Positions 33,370 through 41,863 of a DNA stretch of 64,000 nucleotides are shown here, in pieces. The notes under the pieces are model-generated. The model did not search any database and was not told where the DNA came from. It saw nothing but the letters and a program-made list of their open reading frames with translations. Position 1 is the first letter of the stretch. Every line of letters begins with the position of its first letter. The stretch is taken from NCBI RefSeq assembly GCF_018139625.1, contig NZ_JAGSOH010000006.1:1-64000 (forward strand), in the 5' to 3' direction. The DNA is from Actinospica acidithermotolerans. GTDB lineage: Bacteria > Actinomycetota > Actinomycetes > Streptomycetales > Catenulisporaceae. The translations under genes were made by a program, and so were the position numbers.

Positions 33370-35304
33370 GTGCGCATTCGAACACGTCCCCGAAACCGCG
33401 GGCCGCTCGCGCCCTTGCTGACCGCCGCGATGCTGCTCGCGGCGGCGGCGGGGACCGCGGCGGTGCTGCCCGGCACGGCCGCGGCCGCCTCGTCGACCGC
33501 GATCGTCACCGCCCCCGCCCAGACCGTGGCCGGCTTCGGCGCCTCCGGCGCCTGGTGGGTCAACGACCTGACGAACTTCTCGTCCTCCGTGCAGGCCCAG
33601 GTCGCCGCCGACCTGTTCACCGCGAGCGGGATCGACCTGAGCCAGTACCGCTACAACATCGGCGGCGGCGGGACCGGCGTCTCGGTCGCGGCCCGCGCGC
33701 CGCAGACCTTCCTGACCACGTCCGGCACGTACAACTGGTCCAACGACCCCGGCGGCCAGTACTTCCTCAAGGCGGCGGCCGCCGACGGCGTGCCGGACCT
33801 GATCGGCTTCGTGAACAGCGCGCCGGAGGAGTACACCACCGACGGCAAGAGCTGCGCCGGCTCGATCAGCACCGCGGACGACGCCGCGTACGGCGCGTAC
33901 ATCGCCACGATCGTCTCGCACTTCGCGTCCGCGGGCGTGACGCTCAACCAGATCTCGCCGATGAACGAGCCCGACAACTCCTTCAGCGGCTGCGGTCAGG
34001 AGGGCATGAGCGTCCCGGCCGCCGAGCGCGCGGGCGTGATCGACGCGGTCGGCTCCGCGCTGAACTCGGCCGGGCTGTCCACGAAGATCATCGCCGACGA
34101 GTCGAGCCAGACCACGCAGTTGCTCTCCGAGGCCCCGACCTGGCTCGCCGACTCCAGCGCCCCCGGCTACACCGCCGCGATCGCGCACCACACCTACGAC
34201 AACCCGTCGGACTCAGGCCTCGAGCAGGTCGGCTCGCTCGGCGACGTGAACGGCAAGCCGGTGTGGGCCAGCGAGATCTGCTGCCAGATCTCCGGAGGCG
34301 GCGGCTACGGCGCGCAGTACGACCCGACGATGGCGGGCGCGCTCACGCTGACCAACTACATCTACACCGACATGTCGTACGCCGACGACACGGCGTTCCA
34401 GTGGTGGACCGCGCTCTCCTCCGCGCTCGGCTGCGACCCGACGACCTCCAGCACCTGCGCCACGAGCGTCAACACGAACTCGACCGCCTGGAACGACGGG
34501 TTGCTCTACTACGACCCCAACTACGCCGCCGACGGCAACCAGACCATCTACCCGACCAAGCGCTACTACGCCCTCGGCCAGTACAGCAAGTACGTCCGGC
34601 CCGGCGCGGTCCGCTACGGCGTGTCCGGCTCGCCGTCCGGCGTGCAGACGATGGCCTTCTGGAACAGCTCGGCCAGCCAGTGGGACGTCGTGGCCACGAA
34701 CACGAACACCTCTGCCACCGCGCTGAGCCTGAACCTGAACAGCGGCACGCTCACCTCGAGCGCCGCGGTGCAGACCGACTCCAGCGAGAACATGGCAAGC
34801 ATCTCGGCGCCGACCATCTCCGGATCGACGATCAGCGCCTCGCTGCCCGCGCAGTCCGTGACCACCTATGTCCTCGGCAGCTCCGGCACCCCGGGCAGCG
34901 GTGGCGTGAGCGCGCAGGAGCTTGTCGGCAACCAGTCCGGCAAGTGCCTCGACGTCCCGAGCTCCTCGACGTCCAACGGCACGCAGCTGGAGATCTACAC
35001 CTGCAACGCCGGCGGCAACCAGGAGTACACGCTGCAGTCCAACGGCGAGATCACGGTCTACAGCGGTAGCTCCGAGAAGTGCCTCGACGCGTACAACCAG
35101 GGCAAGACCGCGGGCACGATCGTGGACATCTACACCTGCAACGCCGGCAGCAACCAGCTCTGGCAGGTGCATCCGGACGGCACGATCACCAACAACGAGT
35201 CAGGCCTCTGCCTCGACGCCTACGGCCAGGGCACCTCGAACGGCACGAAGATCGACCTGTACACGTGCAACGGAGGCGGCAACCAGCAGTGGGCGCTCGG
35301 CTAG
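33370..35304 (+). CDS. Secreted GH30 endo-beta-1,6-galactanase-like enzyme with ricin-type lectin domain
   Basis: The 644-residue protein has a signal peptide (cleavage near residue 39-40), then a GH30 catalytic domain beginning TVAGFGASGAWWVNDL. The acid/base is E200 in ISPMNEPDN and the nucleophile E302 in VWASEICC. The GASGAWW start and the lack of xylanase features point to the endo-beta-1,6-galactanase branch (inference). From ~residue 518 a ricin-type beta-trefoil (CBM13) shows three CLD-x-n-QxW-like repeats (KCLDVPSS, KCLDAYNQ, LCLDAYGQ; NQEYTL, NQLWQV, NQQWAL). It would attack side chains of type II arabinogalactan outside the cell. GTG at 33370 follows aaagggg. Confidence 0.85.
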   Translation: MRIRTRPRNRGPLAPLLTAAMLLAAAAGTAAVLPGTAAAASSTAIVTAPAQTVAGFGASGAWWVNDLTNFSSSVQAQVAADLFTASGIDLSQYRYNIGGGGTGVSVAARAPQTFLTTSGTYNWSNDPGGQYFLKAAAADGVPDLIGFVNSAPEEYTTDGKSCAGSISTADDAAYGAYIATIVSHFASAGVTLNQISPMNEPDNSFSGCGQEGMSVPAAERAGVIDAVGSALNSAGLSTKIIADESSQTTQLLSEAPTWLADSSAPGYTAAIAHHTYDNPSDSGLEQVGSLGDVNGKPVWASEICCQISGGGGYGAQYDPTMAGALTLTNYIYTDMSYADDTAFQWWTALSSALGCDPTTSSTCATSVNTNSTAWNDGLLYYDPNYAADGNQTIYPTKRYYALGQYSKYVRPGAVRYGVSGSPSGVQTMAFWNSSASQWDVVATNTNTSATALSLNLNSGTLTSSAAVQTDSSENMASISAPTISGSTISASLPAQSVTTYVLGSSGTPGSGGVSAQELVGNQSGKCLDVPSSSTSNGTQLEIYTCNAGGNQEYTLQSNGEITVYSGSSEKCLDAYNQGKTAGTIVDIYTCNAGSNQLWQVHPDGTITNNESGLCLDAYGQGTSNGTKIDLYTCNGGGNQQWALG

Positions 35305-35341
35305 CCGGCTGAGACGTCCCCGCACGGTTGTCGCGGGCGCT

Positions 35342-35388
35342 CGCGGCGCCCCGGGGGTGGCCGGACCGGCTACTCCCGGGGCGCCGCG
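35342..35388. terminator. Bidirectional terminator between GH30 and LacI genes
   Basis: A perfect 14-bp stem (cgcggcgccccggg at 35342-35355 with its complement at 35375-35388) encloses a smaller gccggaccggc hairpin. The right arm overlaps the last codons and stop of the lacI-type gene, so the hairpin terminates both convergent transcripts. Confidence 0.7.
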
Positions 35389-36407
35389 GTGCTGCCCCGG
35401 ACGATCAGCCGGGTGGGCACGATGATCTTGTGGTTGTCCCGTTCGCCGTCCACCTTCGCCAGCAGGTTCTGGATCGCCTGCCGGCCGACCTCGCCGAAGT
35501 CCTGCCGGATCGTGGTCAGCGGCGGCCAGAAGGAGTGCGCCTCCTCGAGGTCGTCGAAGCCGACCACGCTGATGTCGCCGGGCACGTCGCGGCCGAGCTC
35601 GTGCAGCGCGCGCATCAGGCCGAGGGCCATCTGGTCGTTGCCGGCGAAGATCGCCGTGACGTCGTCGCGCTGCCCGAGCTCCATGCCGTGCCGGTAGCCG
35701 GACTCGGTCGACCAGTCCCCGTAGCGCACCGGCGGCGGCTCGATCCCGGCATCCACCATGGTGCGCCGCCAGTACTCCATGCGGCGCATCGCGGAGAAGG
35801 AGGACTCCGGTCCGGCGACGTGCCAGATCTTCCGGTGCCCGAGGCTGAGCAGGTGCTCGGTGGCCTGCCGCGCGCCGTCCGCCTGGTCGGTGTCGACCAC
35901 GGTGTACGCGTCGCCCGCGTTCGAGTCGATGACCACGACCGGCAGGCCGGGCGGCAGGGTGAACTCGGCCTCGTCCAGCAGGTGCGCCTCGAAGATGATC
36001 ACGACGCCGTCCACCGCGGCCTCGCTGAGCCGGTTGTAGGCGCCGGAGACCTGCCCGAGGGTCGCCTCGCGCACCGGCAGCAGCGTGACGGAGTAGTCGG
36101 CGCGCGCGGCCTCGGTGGCGATCGCGTTGAGGGTGCTCATGTTTCCGAACGTGCGCAGCGTGAACATGATCACGCCGATCGCCTTGAACTTCCCGCGGCG
36201 CAGGGCCCGGGCGGCGGAGTTGGGCCGGTAGCCCAGGGCCTCCATCGACTCGACGACCCGCTGCCTGGTGAGCGGGTCCACGTTGGCGTGCCCGTTGGAC
36301 ACGCGGGAGACGGTCTGCGAGGACACTCCCGCGTGCCTGGCCACATCCCCCATCGACGGCTGCTTCGAGCGCCTCGCCGGGGCATCGCTCGAGGTCATCG
36401 GCTCCAC
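35370..36407 (-). CDS. LacI-family repressor of the galactan importer operon
   Basis: The N-terminal LacI helix-turn-helix is PSMGDVARHAGVSSQTVSRVSNG, with the hinge YRPNSAARALRRGKFKAIG. The periplasmic-binding-protein-like sensor ends in VVGFDDLEEAHSFWPPLTTIRQD. It is divergent from the sugar ABC importer, and twin operators lie between them. A sugar released by GH30 or GH35 is the likely inducer. The GTG at 36407 is suggested by aagga upstream; ATG at 36398 is an alternative. A perfect palindrome sits 14 nt before the start, suggesting autoregulation. Confidence 0.9.
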   Translation of the reverse strand: MEPMTSSDAPARRSKQPSMGDVARHAGVSSQTVSRVSNGHANVDPLTRQRVVESMEALGYRPNSAARALRRGKFKAIGVIMFTLRTFGNMSTLNAIATEAARADYSVTLLPVREATLGQVSGAYNRLSEAAVDGVVIIFEAHLLDEAEFTLPPGLPVVVIDSNAGDAYTVVDTDQADGARQATEHLLSLGHRKIWHVAGPESSFSAMRRMEYWRRTMVDAGIEPPPVRYGDWSTESGYRHGMELGQRDDVTAIFAGNDQMALGLMRALHELGRDVPGDISVVGFDDLEEAHSFWPPLTTIRQDFGEVGRQAIQNLLAKVDGERDNHKIIVPTRLIVRGSTAAPRE

Positions 36408-36420
36408 ATCGCTTTCCTTA

Positions 36421-36434
36421 CGGCAACGTTGCCG
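36421..36434. promoter_or_regulatory. Perfect 14-bp palindrome, LacI-type operator
   Basis: cggcaacgttgccg is fully self-complementary with a central CG, typical of LacI-family operators. It lies in the 5' leader of the repressor gene. Its half-site differs from that of the twin operators, so another LacI-type protein may bind it. Confidence 0.6.
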
Positions 36435-36459
36435 GTTTGTGATGTCATCCTGTGTGGGC

Positions 36460-36475
36460 ATGGTTACGTGAACAT
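36460..36475. promoter_or_regulatory. LacI-type operator, site 1
   Basis: ATGGTTACGTGAACAT matches the near-palindrome ATGTTNACGTNAACAT with one change. It lies in the divergent lacI-importer promoter region, 33 bp (about three helical turns) from site 2. Confidence 0.75.
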
Positions 36476-36492
36476 GGTAGCGTCACCCCATC

Positions 36493-36508
36493 ATGTTGAC
36501 GTAAACAT
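36493..36508. promoter_or_regulatory. LacI-type operator, site 2
   Basis: ATGTTGACGTAAACAT is a 16-bp near-perfect palindrome that fits ATGTTNACGTNAACAT fully. It is 24 nt upstream of the first importer gene, placed to block its transcription. Confidence 0.78.
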
Positions 36509-36532
36509 CGTCGTTCGTGCAGGGAAGAGAAC

Positions 36533-37456
36533 ATGACAGTGCTGTCAGCGGACTCGCCGCCGAGGTCGCGCAAGTCGGAGCTGAGGCCCCGTCGCCGGCG
36601 GAAGTGGACCGGTTGGGGCTTCGTGAGCCCCTTCCTCCTGGTCTTCCTCTTCGCGATGGTCGCCCCGGTGGGCTACGCGATCTATCTAAGTCTGTTCCAG
36701 GACAAGCTGATCGGCGGGAACCGGTTCGCCGGCCTGGCGAACTACACGCAGGCGCTGACCGACTCGCAGTTCTGGACGGGCTTCGGCCGCGTCTCGCTGT
36801 TCCTGGTCGTGCAGGTCCCGGTCATGCTGATCCTGGCCCTCGCGGTAGCGCTGGCCATCGACAGCGCGCGCCTGCACTGGGCGCCGCTGTACCGGATCTC
36901 CATCTTCCTGCCCTACGCGGTCCCCGCCGTCGTCGGCGCGCTGATGTGGGGCTTCATCTACGGCAACCAGTTCGGACTGGTCGCCGAGATCGGCGGCTGG
37001 TTCCACACCACGCTGCCGAACCCGCTGGACAACACGCTGATGCTCCCGGCGATCGGCAACATCGTCACCTGGGAGTACATCGGCTACAACATGCTGATCT
37101 TCTACTCCGCGCTGCGGGTGATCCCGGGCGAGCTGTACGAGGCGGCCGAGCTGGACAACGCGAGCCAGTGGCGGATCATCTGGCACATCAAACTGCCCGC
37201 GCTGCGGCCCGCCATCATGGTCGCGACGGTGTTCTCGATCATCGGCAGCTTCCAGCTGTTCACCGAGCCGAGCGTGCTCTACTTCCTGAACAAGGACGTC
37301 ATCGGCAGCGCGTACACCCCCAACTGGTACGCCTACAGCCTGTCCTTCAACGGCCAGGAGTACAACTACTCGGCCACCATCGCGATCCTCATGGGCCTGC
37401 TGACGGTGATCGTCGCCTACGTGGTCCAGCGCATCGGCCAGCGGAAGGGAGCCTGA
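36533..37456 (+). CDS. Sugar ABC transporter permease (MalF-like)
   Basis: The integral membrane subunit of a CUT1-type carbohydrate importer has six predicted helices. The cytoplasmic EAA loop, EAAELDNASQWRIIWHIKLP, contacts the ATPase. ATG at 36533 follows agggaagag. The stop is one nucleotide before the next start (TGAgATG), so the two permeases are tightly coupled. No ATPase gene lies in the operon; a shared MsiK-type ATPase elsewhere is the usual solution in actinobacteria. Confidence 0.92.
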   Translation: MTVLSADSPPRSRKSELRPRRRRKWTGWGFVSPFLLVFLFAMVAPVGYAIYLSLFQDKLIGGNRFAGLANYTQALTDSQFWTGFGRVSLFLVVQVPVMLILALAVALAIDSARLHWAPLYRISIFLPYAVPAVVGALMWGFIYGNQFGLVAEIGGWFHTTLPNPLDNTLMLPAIGNIVTWEYIGYNMLIFYSALRVIPGELYEAAELDNASQWRIIWHIKLPALRPAIMVATVFSIIGSFQLFTEPSVLYFLNKDVIGSAYTPNWYAYSLSFNGQEYNYSATIAILMGLLTVIVAYVVQRIGQRKGA

Positions 37457-37457
37457 G

Positions 37458-38378
37458 ATGGCAGCCACCGAGACCGCCGCGCCGCCGCGCGCCGCGCGCC
37501 CGGCCCGCCCCGTGCGCGGGGCGTGGAATCCGAACCGGCGTCCCAAGTCGAAGACGCTGACCCTGGTGATGACGCTCGGCCTGGTGTACTCGCTGCTGCC
37601 GCTGTTCTGGCTGCTGGTGAACTCCTCGAAGACGCAGGCGAACCTGTTCACCACGAACGGGCTGTGGTTCGGCGGCCACTTCGCCCTGCTCGACAACATC
37701 CAGCAGACGCTCACGTACAACGGCGACGAGTTCCTGCGCTGGTTCGGCAACACGATGCTCTACGTCGTGGTCGGCGCCGGCGGAGCGACCTTCCTCGCCA
37801 CGCTCGGCGGCTACGGGCTGGCGAAGTTCGACTTCCCGGGCAAGCGCGGCGTGTTCGCGCTGGTGCTCGGCGCCGTCGCCGTCCCGAGCACGGCGCTGGC
37901 CGTGCCGACCTTCCTCATGTTCAGCAAGATCGGCCTGGTCAACAACCCCTGGGGCATCATCATCCCCTCGCTGGTGAACCCGTTCGGGCTGTACCTGATG
38001 TGGATCTTCTCGCGGGACGCGATCCCGAACGAGCTGCTCGAGGCCGCCCGCGTGGACGGCGCCCGGGAGTGGCGGATCTTCTTCTCGATCACGCTCCGCC
38101 TGCTGCGCCCGGGTATGATCACCGTCCTGCTCTTCGCGGTCGTCGCGACCTGGAACAACTACTTCCTCCCGCTGATCATGCTGAACGACCCGAAGTGGTA
38201 TCCGCTGACGGTCGGCCTGAACCAGTGGAACGCGCAGTCCCAGACCGCGGGAAGCACGCCGATCTTCAACCTCGTCCTCACCGGATCGCTGCTCATGATC
38301 GTCCCGATCATGATCGTGTTCCTGGTGATGCAGCGCTACTGGCAGTCGGGTCTGGCCGCCGGCAGCGTCAAGCAGTGA
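37458..38378 (+). CDS. Sugar ABC transporter permease (MalG-like)
   Basis: This second permease of the CUT1 importer has a basic N-terminal tail (NPNRRPKSKTLTLVM), six helices and the EAA loop EAARVDGAREWRIFFSITLR. It pairs with the preceding MalF-like subunit to form the channel. The substrate is most likely galacto-oligosaccharides, judged from the flanking GH30 and GH35 enzymes. Confidence 0.92.
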   Translation: MAATETAAPPRAARPARPVRGAWNPNRRPKSKTLTLVMTLGLVYSLLPLFWLLVNSSKTQANLFTTNGLWFGGHFALLDNIQQTLTYNGDEFLRWFGNTMLYVVVGAGGATFLATLGGYGLAKFDFPGKRGVFALVLGAVAVPSTALAVPTFLMFSKIGLVNNPWGIIIPSLVNPFGLYLMWIFSRDAIPNELLEAARVDGAREWRIFFSITLRLLRPGMITVLLFAVVATWNNYFLPLIMLNDPKWYPLTVGLNQWNAQSQTAGSTPIFNLVLTGSLLMIVPIMIVFLVMQRYWQSGLAAGSVKQ

Positions 38379-38440
38379 CCGCACCACCCGTACCACAGCA
38401 CCTCAACACCCTCACACGAAGAAGTGGAAGGAACGTCGCC

Positions 38441-39811
38441 ATGACAGCAACGACTCGGACCGCGCGGGCCTGGCGCCGCGGCGCCGCCGTGGTGTTCGCG
38501 GGCACGATCGCGGCCGCCGGCTTGACCGCGTGCTCCAGCAGCAGCTCGGGCTCGGGCACGACGTCAGGCTCCTCCGGGAGCGCCTCGGACATCGCGGCCG
38601 CGCTGCAGAAGACGTCGACGATAACGGTCTGGGGCTGGGCTCCGCAGGACAAGGACATCGTCGCGGCCTTCGAGAAGAAGTACCCGAAGGTCACCGTCAA
38701 GCTGGTGAACGCCGGTACCGGAAGCACCGAGTACACCAAGCTGCAGAACGCGATCAAGGCCGGATCGGGTGTTCCGGACGTCGCCCAGATCGAGTACTAC
38801 GCGCTGCCGCAGTTCGCGCTGGCCGGCTCGGTGCAGAGCCTCGACGGCCTCGGCCTGGACAGCCTCAAGAGCGACTACTCCGCCGCCGTGTGGGACTCGG
38901 TCACCGTCAACGGCCAGCTCGACGCGCTGCCGCAGGACACCGGCCCGATGGCGCTGTTCTACAACAAGAAGATCTTCGACAAGTACGGCCTGACCGTCCC
39001 GACCACCTGGGACCAGTACGTCGCCGACGCCAAGAAGCTGCACGCGGCCAACCCGAACGAGTACATCACCGCGGACACCGGCGACCCCGGCTTCGTCACC
39101 AGCATGGCCTGGCAGGCCGGCGGCACCCCGTTCAAGGTCAGCGGCACCACGAACGTGACCATCGACACCGCGGACGCGGGCATGGCGAAGTTCACGAAGG
39201 AGTGGGACCAGCTGGAGGAGAACGGCCTGCTGTCGAACATCTCCGGCTGGACCAGCCAGTGGTTCACGGCGCTGGCCAACGGCACTATCGCCACGCTGCC
39301 GACCGGCGCGTGGATGCCGGGCAACCTCGAGGACAACGCCGCGGCCGCGTCCGGTGACTGGCGGGTCGCCCCGATGCCGACCTACGACGGCGGCACCGCG
39401 GCCTCCGCGGAGAGCGGCGGTTCCAGCTACGCGGTGATGAAGGGTTCGAGCAACTCGCTGGTCGCGGCCGGCTTCGACGAGTTCATGAACGCCCAGGACG
39501 GCGAGACCATCTTCGCCAACGAGGGCGGGTTCCCGTCGCTGAACTCGGTGCTCAGCTCGAGCTCCTTCCTGAACCAGGCCCCGGCCTACTTCGGCGGCCA
39601 GAAGATCAACCAGGTCCTGTCGGCGGCCGCCAGCTCGGTGCTGCCGGGCTGGAGCTACCTGCCGTTCCAGGTGTACGCGAACAGCATCTTCCCGGACTCG
39701 GTCGGCAAGGCCTACGAGGCCAAGACCGACATCGGCGCGGCGGTGACCACCTGGCTCAAGGCGTCCGCGACCTACGGCCAGCAGCAGGGCTTCACGGTCA
39801 CCGTCAAGTAG
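38441..39811 (+). CDS. Sugar-binding lipoprotein of the importer
   Basis: The 456-residue extracellular solute-binding protein (family 1) has a signal peptide with lipobox (AAGLTAC, then a Ser/Gly linker). The mature domain starts TSTITVWGWAPQDKDIVAAF and carries the family patterns GSGVPDVAQIEYYALPQF, GPMALFYNKKIFDKYGL and WTSQWFTALANGTIATLPTG. It would capture oligosaccharides at the membrane and deliver them to the two permeases. ATG at 38441 follows ggaagga. It is the third gene of the operon, and a strong hairpin follows before the GH35 gene, probably limiting read-through. Confidence 0.92.
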   Translation: MTATTRTARAWRRGAAVVFAGTIAAAGLTACSSSSSGSGTTSGSSGSASDIAAALQKTSTITVWGWAPQDKDIVAAFEKKYPKVTVKLVNAGTGSTEYTKLQNAIKAGSGVPDVAQIEYYALPQFALAGSVQSLDGLGLDSLKSDYSAAVWDSVTVNGQLDALPQDTGPMALFYNKKIFDKYGLTVPTTWDQYVADAKKLHAANPNEYITADTGDPGFVTSMAWQAGGTPFKVSGTTNVTIDTADAGMAKFTKEWDQLEENGLLSNISGWTSQWFTALANGTIATLPTGAWMPGNLEDNAAAASGDWRVAPMPTYDGGTAASAESGGSSYAVMKGSSNSLVAAGFDEFMNAQDGETIFANEGGFPSLNSVLSSSSFLNQAPAYFGGQKINQVLSAAASSVLPGWSYLPFQVYANSIFPDSVGKAYEAKTDIGAAVTTWLKASATYGQQQGFTVTVK

Positions 39812-39866
39812 CGGCCCGGCCTCGAGAGCCTCACGCACCACGCAGTACCCCACCACGCACATCAGG

Positions 39867-39909
39867 GCGTGCGGGCCGGCCGCGGCACCATCCCGGCCGG
39901 CCCGCACGC
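39867..39909 (+). terminator. Intercistronic hairpin between binding protein and GH35 genes
   Basis: A perfect 16-bp stem (gcgtgcgggccggccg with its complement at 39894-39909) has an 11-nt loop. It may stabilise the upstream mRNA and attenuate read-through, making GH35 less abundant than the binding protein. Confidence 0.7.
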
Positions 39910-39957
39910 GGGCGCGGCGTCCCCGCGCGACTTCGAGGATTGTAGGAAACAACCCGC

Positions 39958-41787
39958 ATGAGCACCCCCGTGCGCCGGTTCGCGATCGGCGAAGAAGACT
40001 TCCTGCTGGACGGCGAGCCCACGCGCATCCTCTCCGGGGCGCTGCACTACTTCCGCGTCCACCCCGACCTGTGGGCGGACCGCATCGTCAAGGCCCGCGA
40101 GATGGGCCTGAACACGATCGAGACCTACGTCGCCTGGAACGCGCACAGCCGGCGTCCGGGCGAATTCGAGGCCTCCGGCGGCCTCGACCTCGGCCGCTTC
40201 CTCGACACCGTCGCCGAGCACGGCATGCACGCGATCGTCCGGCCCGGCCCGTACATCTGCGCCGAATGGGACAACGGCGGCCTGCCCGCCTGGCTCTTCC
40301 AGCAGCCCGGCACCGGCATCCGCAGCAGCGAGCCGACGTACCTGGCCGCCGTCGAGGAGTACTACGAGCACCTGGCCCCGATCCTGGTGCCCCGCCAGAT
40401 CGACCGCGGCGGCCCGATCATCCTGGTCCAGGTCGAGAACGAGTACGGCGCCTACGGCAGCGACAAGGCCTACCTGAAGGCCCTGACCGAGCTGACCAGG
40501 CGCATCGGGATCACCGTCCCGCTGATCACCGTGGACCAGCCGCTCGACGACATGATCGAGAACGGCAGCCTGCCCGAACTGCACAAGACCGCCTCCTTCG
40601 GCTCGCGCGTCGGCGAGCGCCTGGACCGGCTCCGCCGGCACCAGCCGACCGGCCCGCTGATGTGCTCCGAGTTCTGGAACGGCTGGTTCGACAGCTGGGG
40701 CGGCCACCACCACACCACCGACGTGGACGAGATCGCCAAGAGCCTCGACGAGCTGCTCTCCCGGGGCGCGTCGGTCAACATCTACATGTTCCACGGCGGC
40801 ACGAACTTCGGCTTCACCAACGGGGCGAACGACAAGGGCACCTACGCCCCGATCGTCACCAGCTACGACTACGACGCGCCGTTGGACGAGGCGGGGAATC
40901 CGACGGCGAAGTACTGGGCGTTCCGCGACGTGATCGCGAAGCACGCCCCGGTGCCGGGGCTGGTTCCCGGAGAGCGCCGCACCGCTTTCCGGGAGCCACG
41001 CTCCCAGTCCGTCGAGGTCTCGGCCTCCCTCAGCGCGGCGGTGCCGCTCTGGCAGGTCGCCGACCGCCTCGGCGCCTGGTCCGAGCACGAGCAGCCGCCG
41101 ATGTGCGACTCGCTCGGCCACTACTCCGGCTTCACGCTGTACCGCACCGAGATCGAGCGCCGGGGCGCCGCGATACTCCGGGTCGCCGAGGTCCGCGACC
41201 GCGCCCAGGTCTTCGTGGACGGCCGGGCCGTCGGCGTCCTGGCCCGCGACCACCGCGACCGCGTGCTCACCCTCCCCGAAGACGCCCGCGGCACCCTCGA
41301 CCTGCTGATCGAGGACCAGGGGCGGGTCGACTACGGCCCCCGCATCGGCGAGCCCAAGGGCCTGATCGGCCCCGCGACCGTCAACGGCGACCAGGTCACC
41401 GGCTGGCAGGTGCTGCCGCTCGGCCTCGACGACATCACCCCGGTCGCCGAGGCGCTGCGCGACCTCACCGCCGCCGCGCACCCGGACGCGACGGCCGACG
41501 TCGTCGCCGGCCCCGCCTTCGCCCGCGCCGTCTTCGACGCGCCCGAGCACGAGGGAGCGATCGCCGACCTCTTCCTCGACACCGCCGAGTGGGGCAAGGG
41601 CGTCGCCTGGATCAACGGCTTCTGCCTCGGCCGCTACTGGTCCCGCGGCCCCCAGCGCACCCTCTACGTCCCCGCGCCCGTCCTGAAGGCCGAGGGCAAC
41701 GAGCTGATCATCTTCGAGCTCCACGCCACGGCCTCCGCCGACGTGCGCCTGCTGGCCTGCCAGGAACTCGGCCACACGGAGTTCTAG
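39958..41787 (+). CDS. GH35 beta-galactosidase (cytoplasmic)
   Basis: The 609-residue enzyme hydrolyses terminal beta-galactosides. GH35 landmarks are ILSGALHYFRVHPDLWADRI, NTIETYVAWNAHS, VRPGPYICAEWDNGGLPAWL, the acid/base E162 in VQVENEYGAYG, the nucleophile E238 in LMCSEFWNGWFDSW, and MFHGGTNFGFTNGA. C-terminal beta-sandwich domains follow, ending RYWSRGPQRTLYVPAPVLK. There is no signal peptide, so it acts on imported oligosaccharides, consistent with the preceding importer genes. ATG at 39958 is 12 nt after a weak agga site. Confidence 0.93.
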   Translation: MSTPVRRFAIGEEDFLLDGEPTRILSGALHYFRVHPDLWADRIVKAREMGLNTIETYVAWNAHSRRPGEFEASGGLDLGRFLDTVAEHGMHAIVRPGPYICAEWDNGGLPAWLFQQPGTGIRSSEPTYLAAVEEYYEHLAPILVPRQIDRGGPIILVQVENEYGAYGSDKAYLKALTELTRRIGITVPLITVDQPLDDMIENGSLPELHKTASFGSRVGERLDRLRRHQPTGPLMCSEFWNGWFDSWGGHHHTTDVDEIAKSLDELLSRGASVNIYMFHGGTNFGFTNGANDKGTYAPIVTSYDYDAPLDEAGNPTAKYWAFRDVIAKHAPVPGLVPGERRTAFREPRSQSVEVSASLSAAVPLWQVADRLGAWSEHEQPPMCDSLGHYSGFTLYRTEIERRGAAILRVAEVRDRAQVFVDGRAVGVLARDHRDRVLTLPEDARGTLDLLIEDQGRVDYGPRIGEPKGLIGPATVNGDQVTGWQVLPLGLDDITPVAEALRDLTAAAHPDATADVVAGPAFARAVFDAPEHEGAIADLFLDTAEWGKGVAWINGFCLGRYWSRGPQRTLYVPAPVLKAEGNELIIFELHATASADVRLLACQELGHTEF

Positions 41788-41863
41788 GCCGCGCAGCGTT
41801 CGATCTTGTCTGACCTACTCGCGCACGTCTACCCGAGTCACCCGTGGAGCCGTGTGAGCCTTC

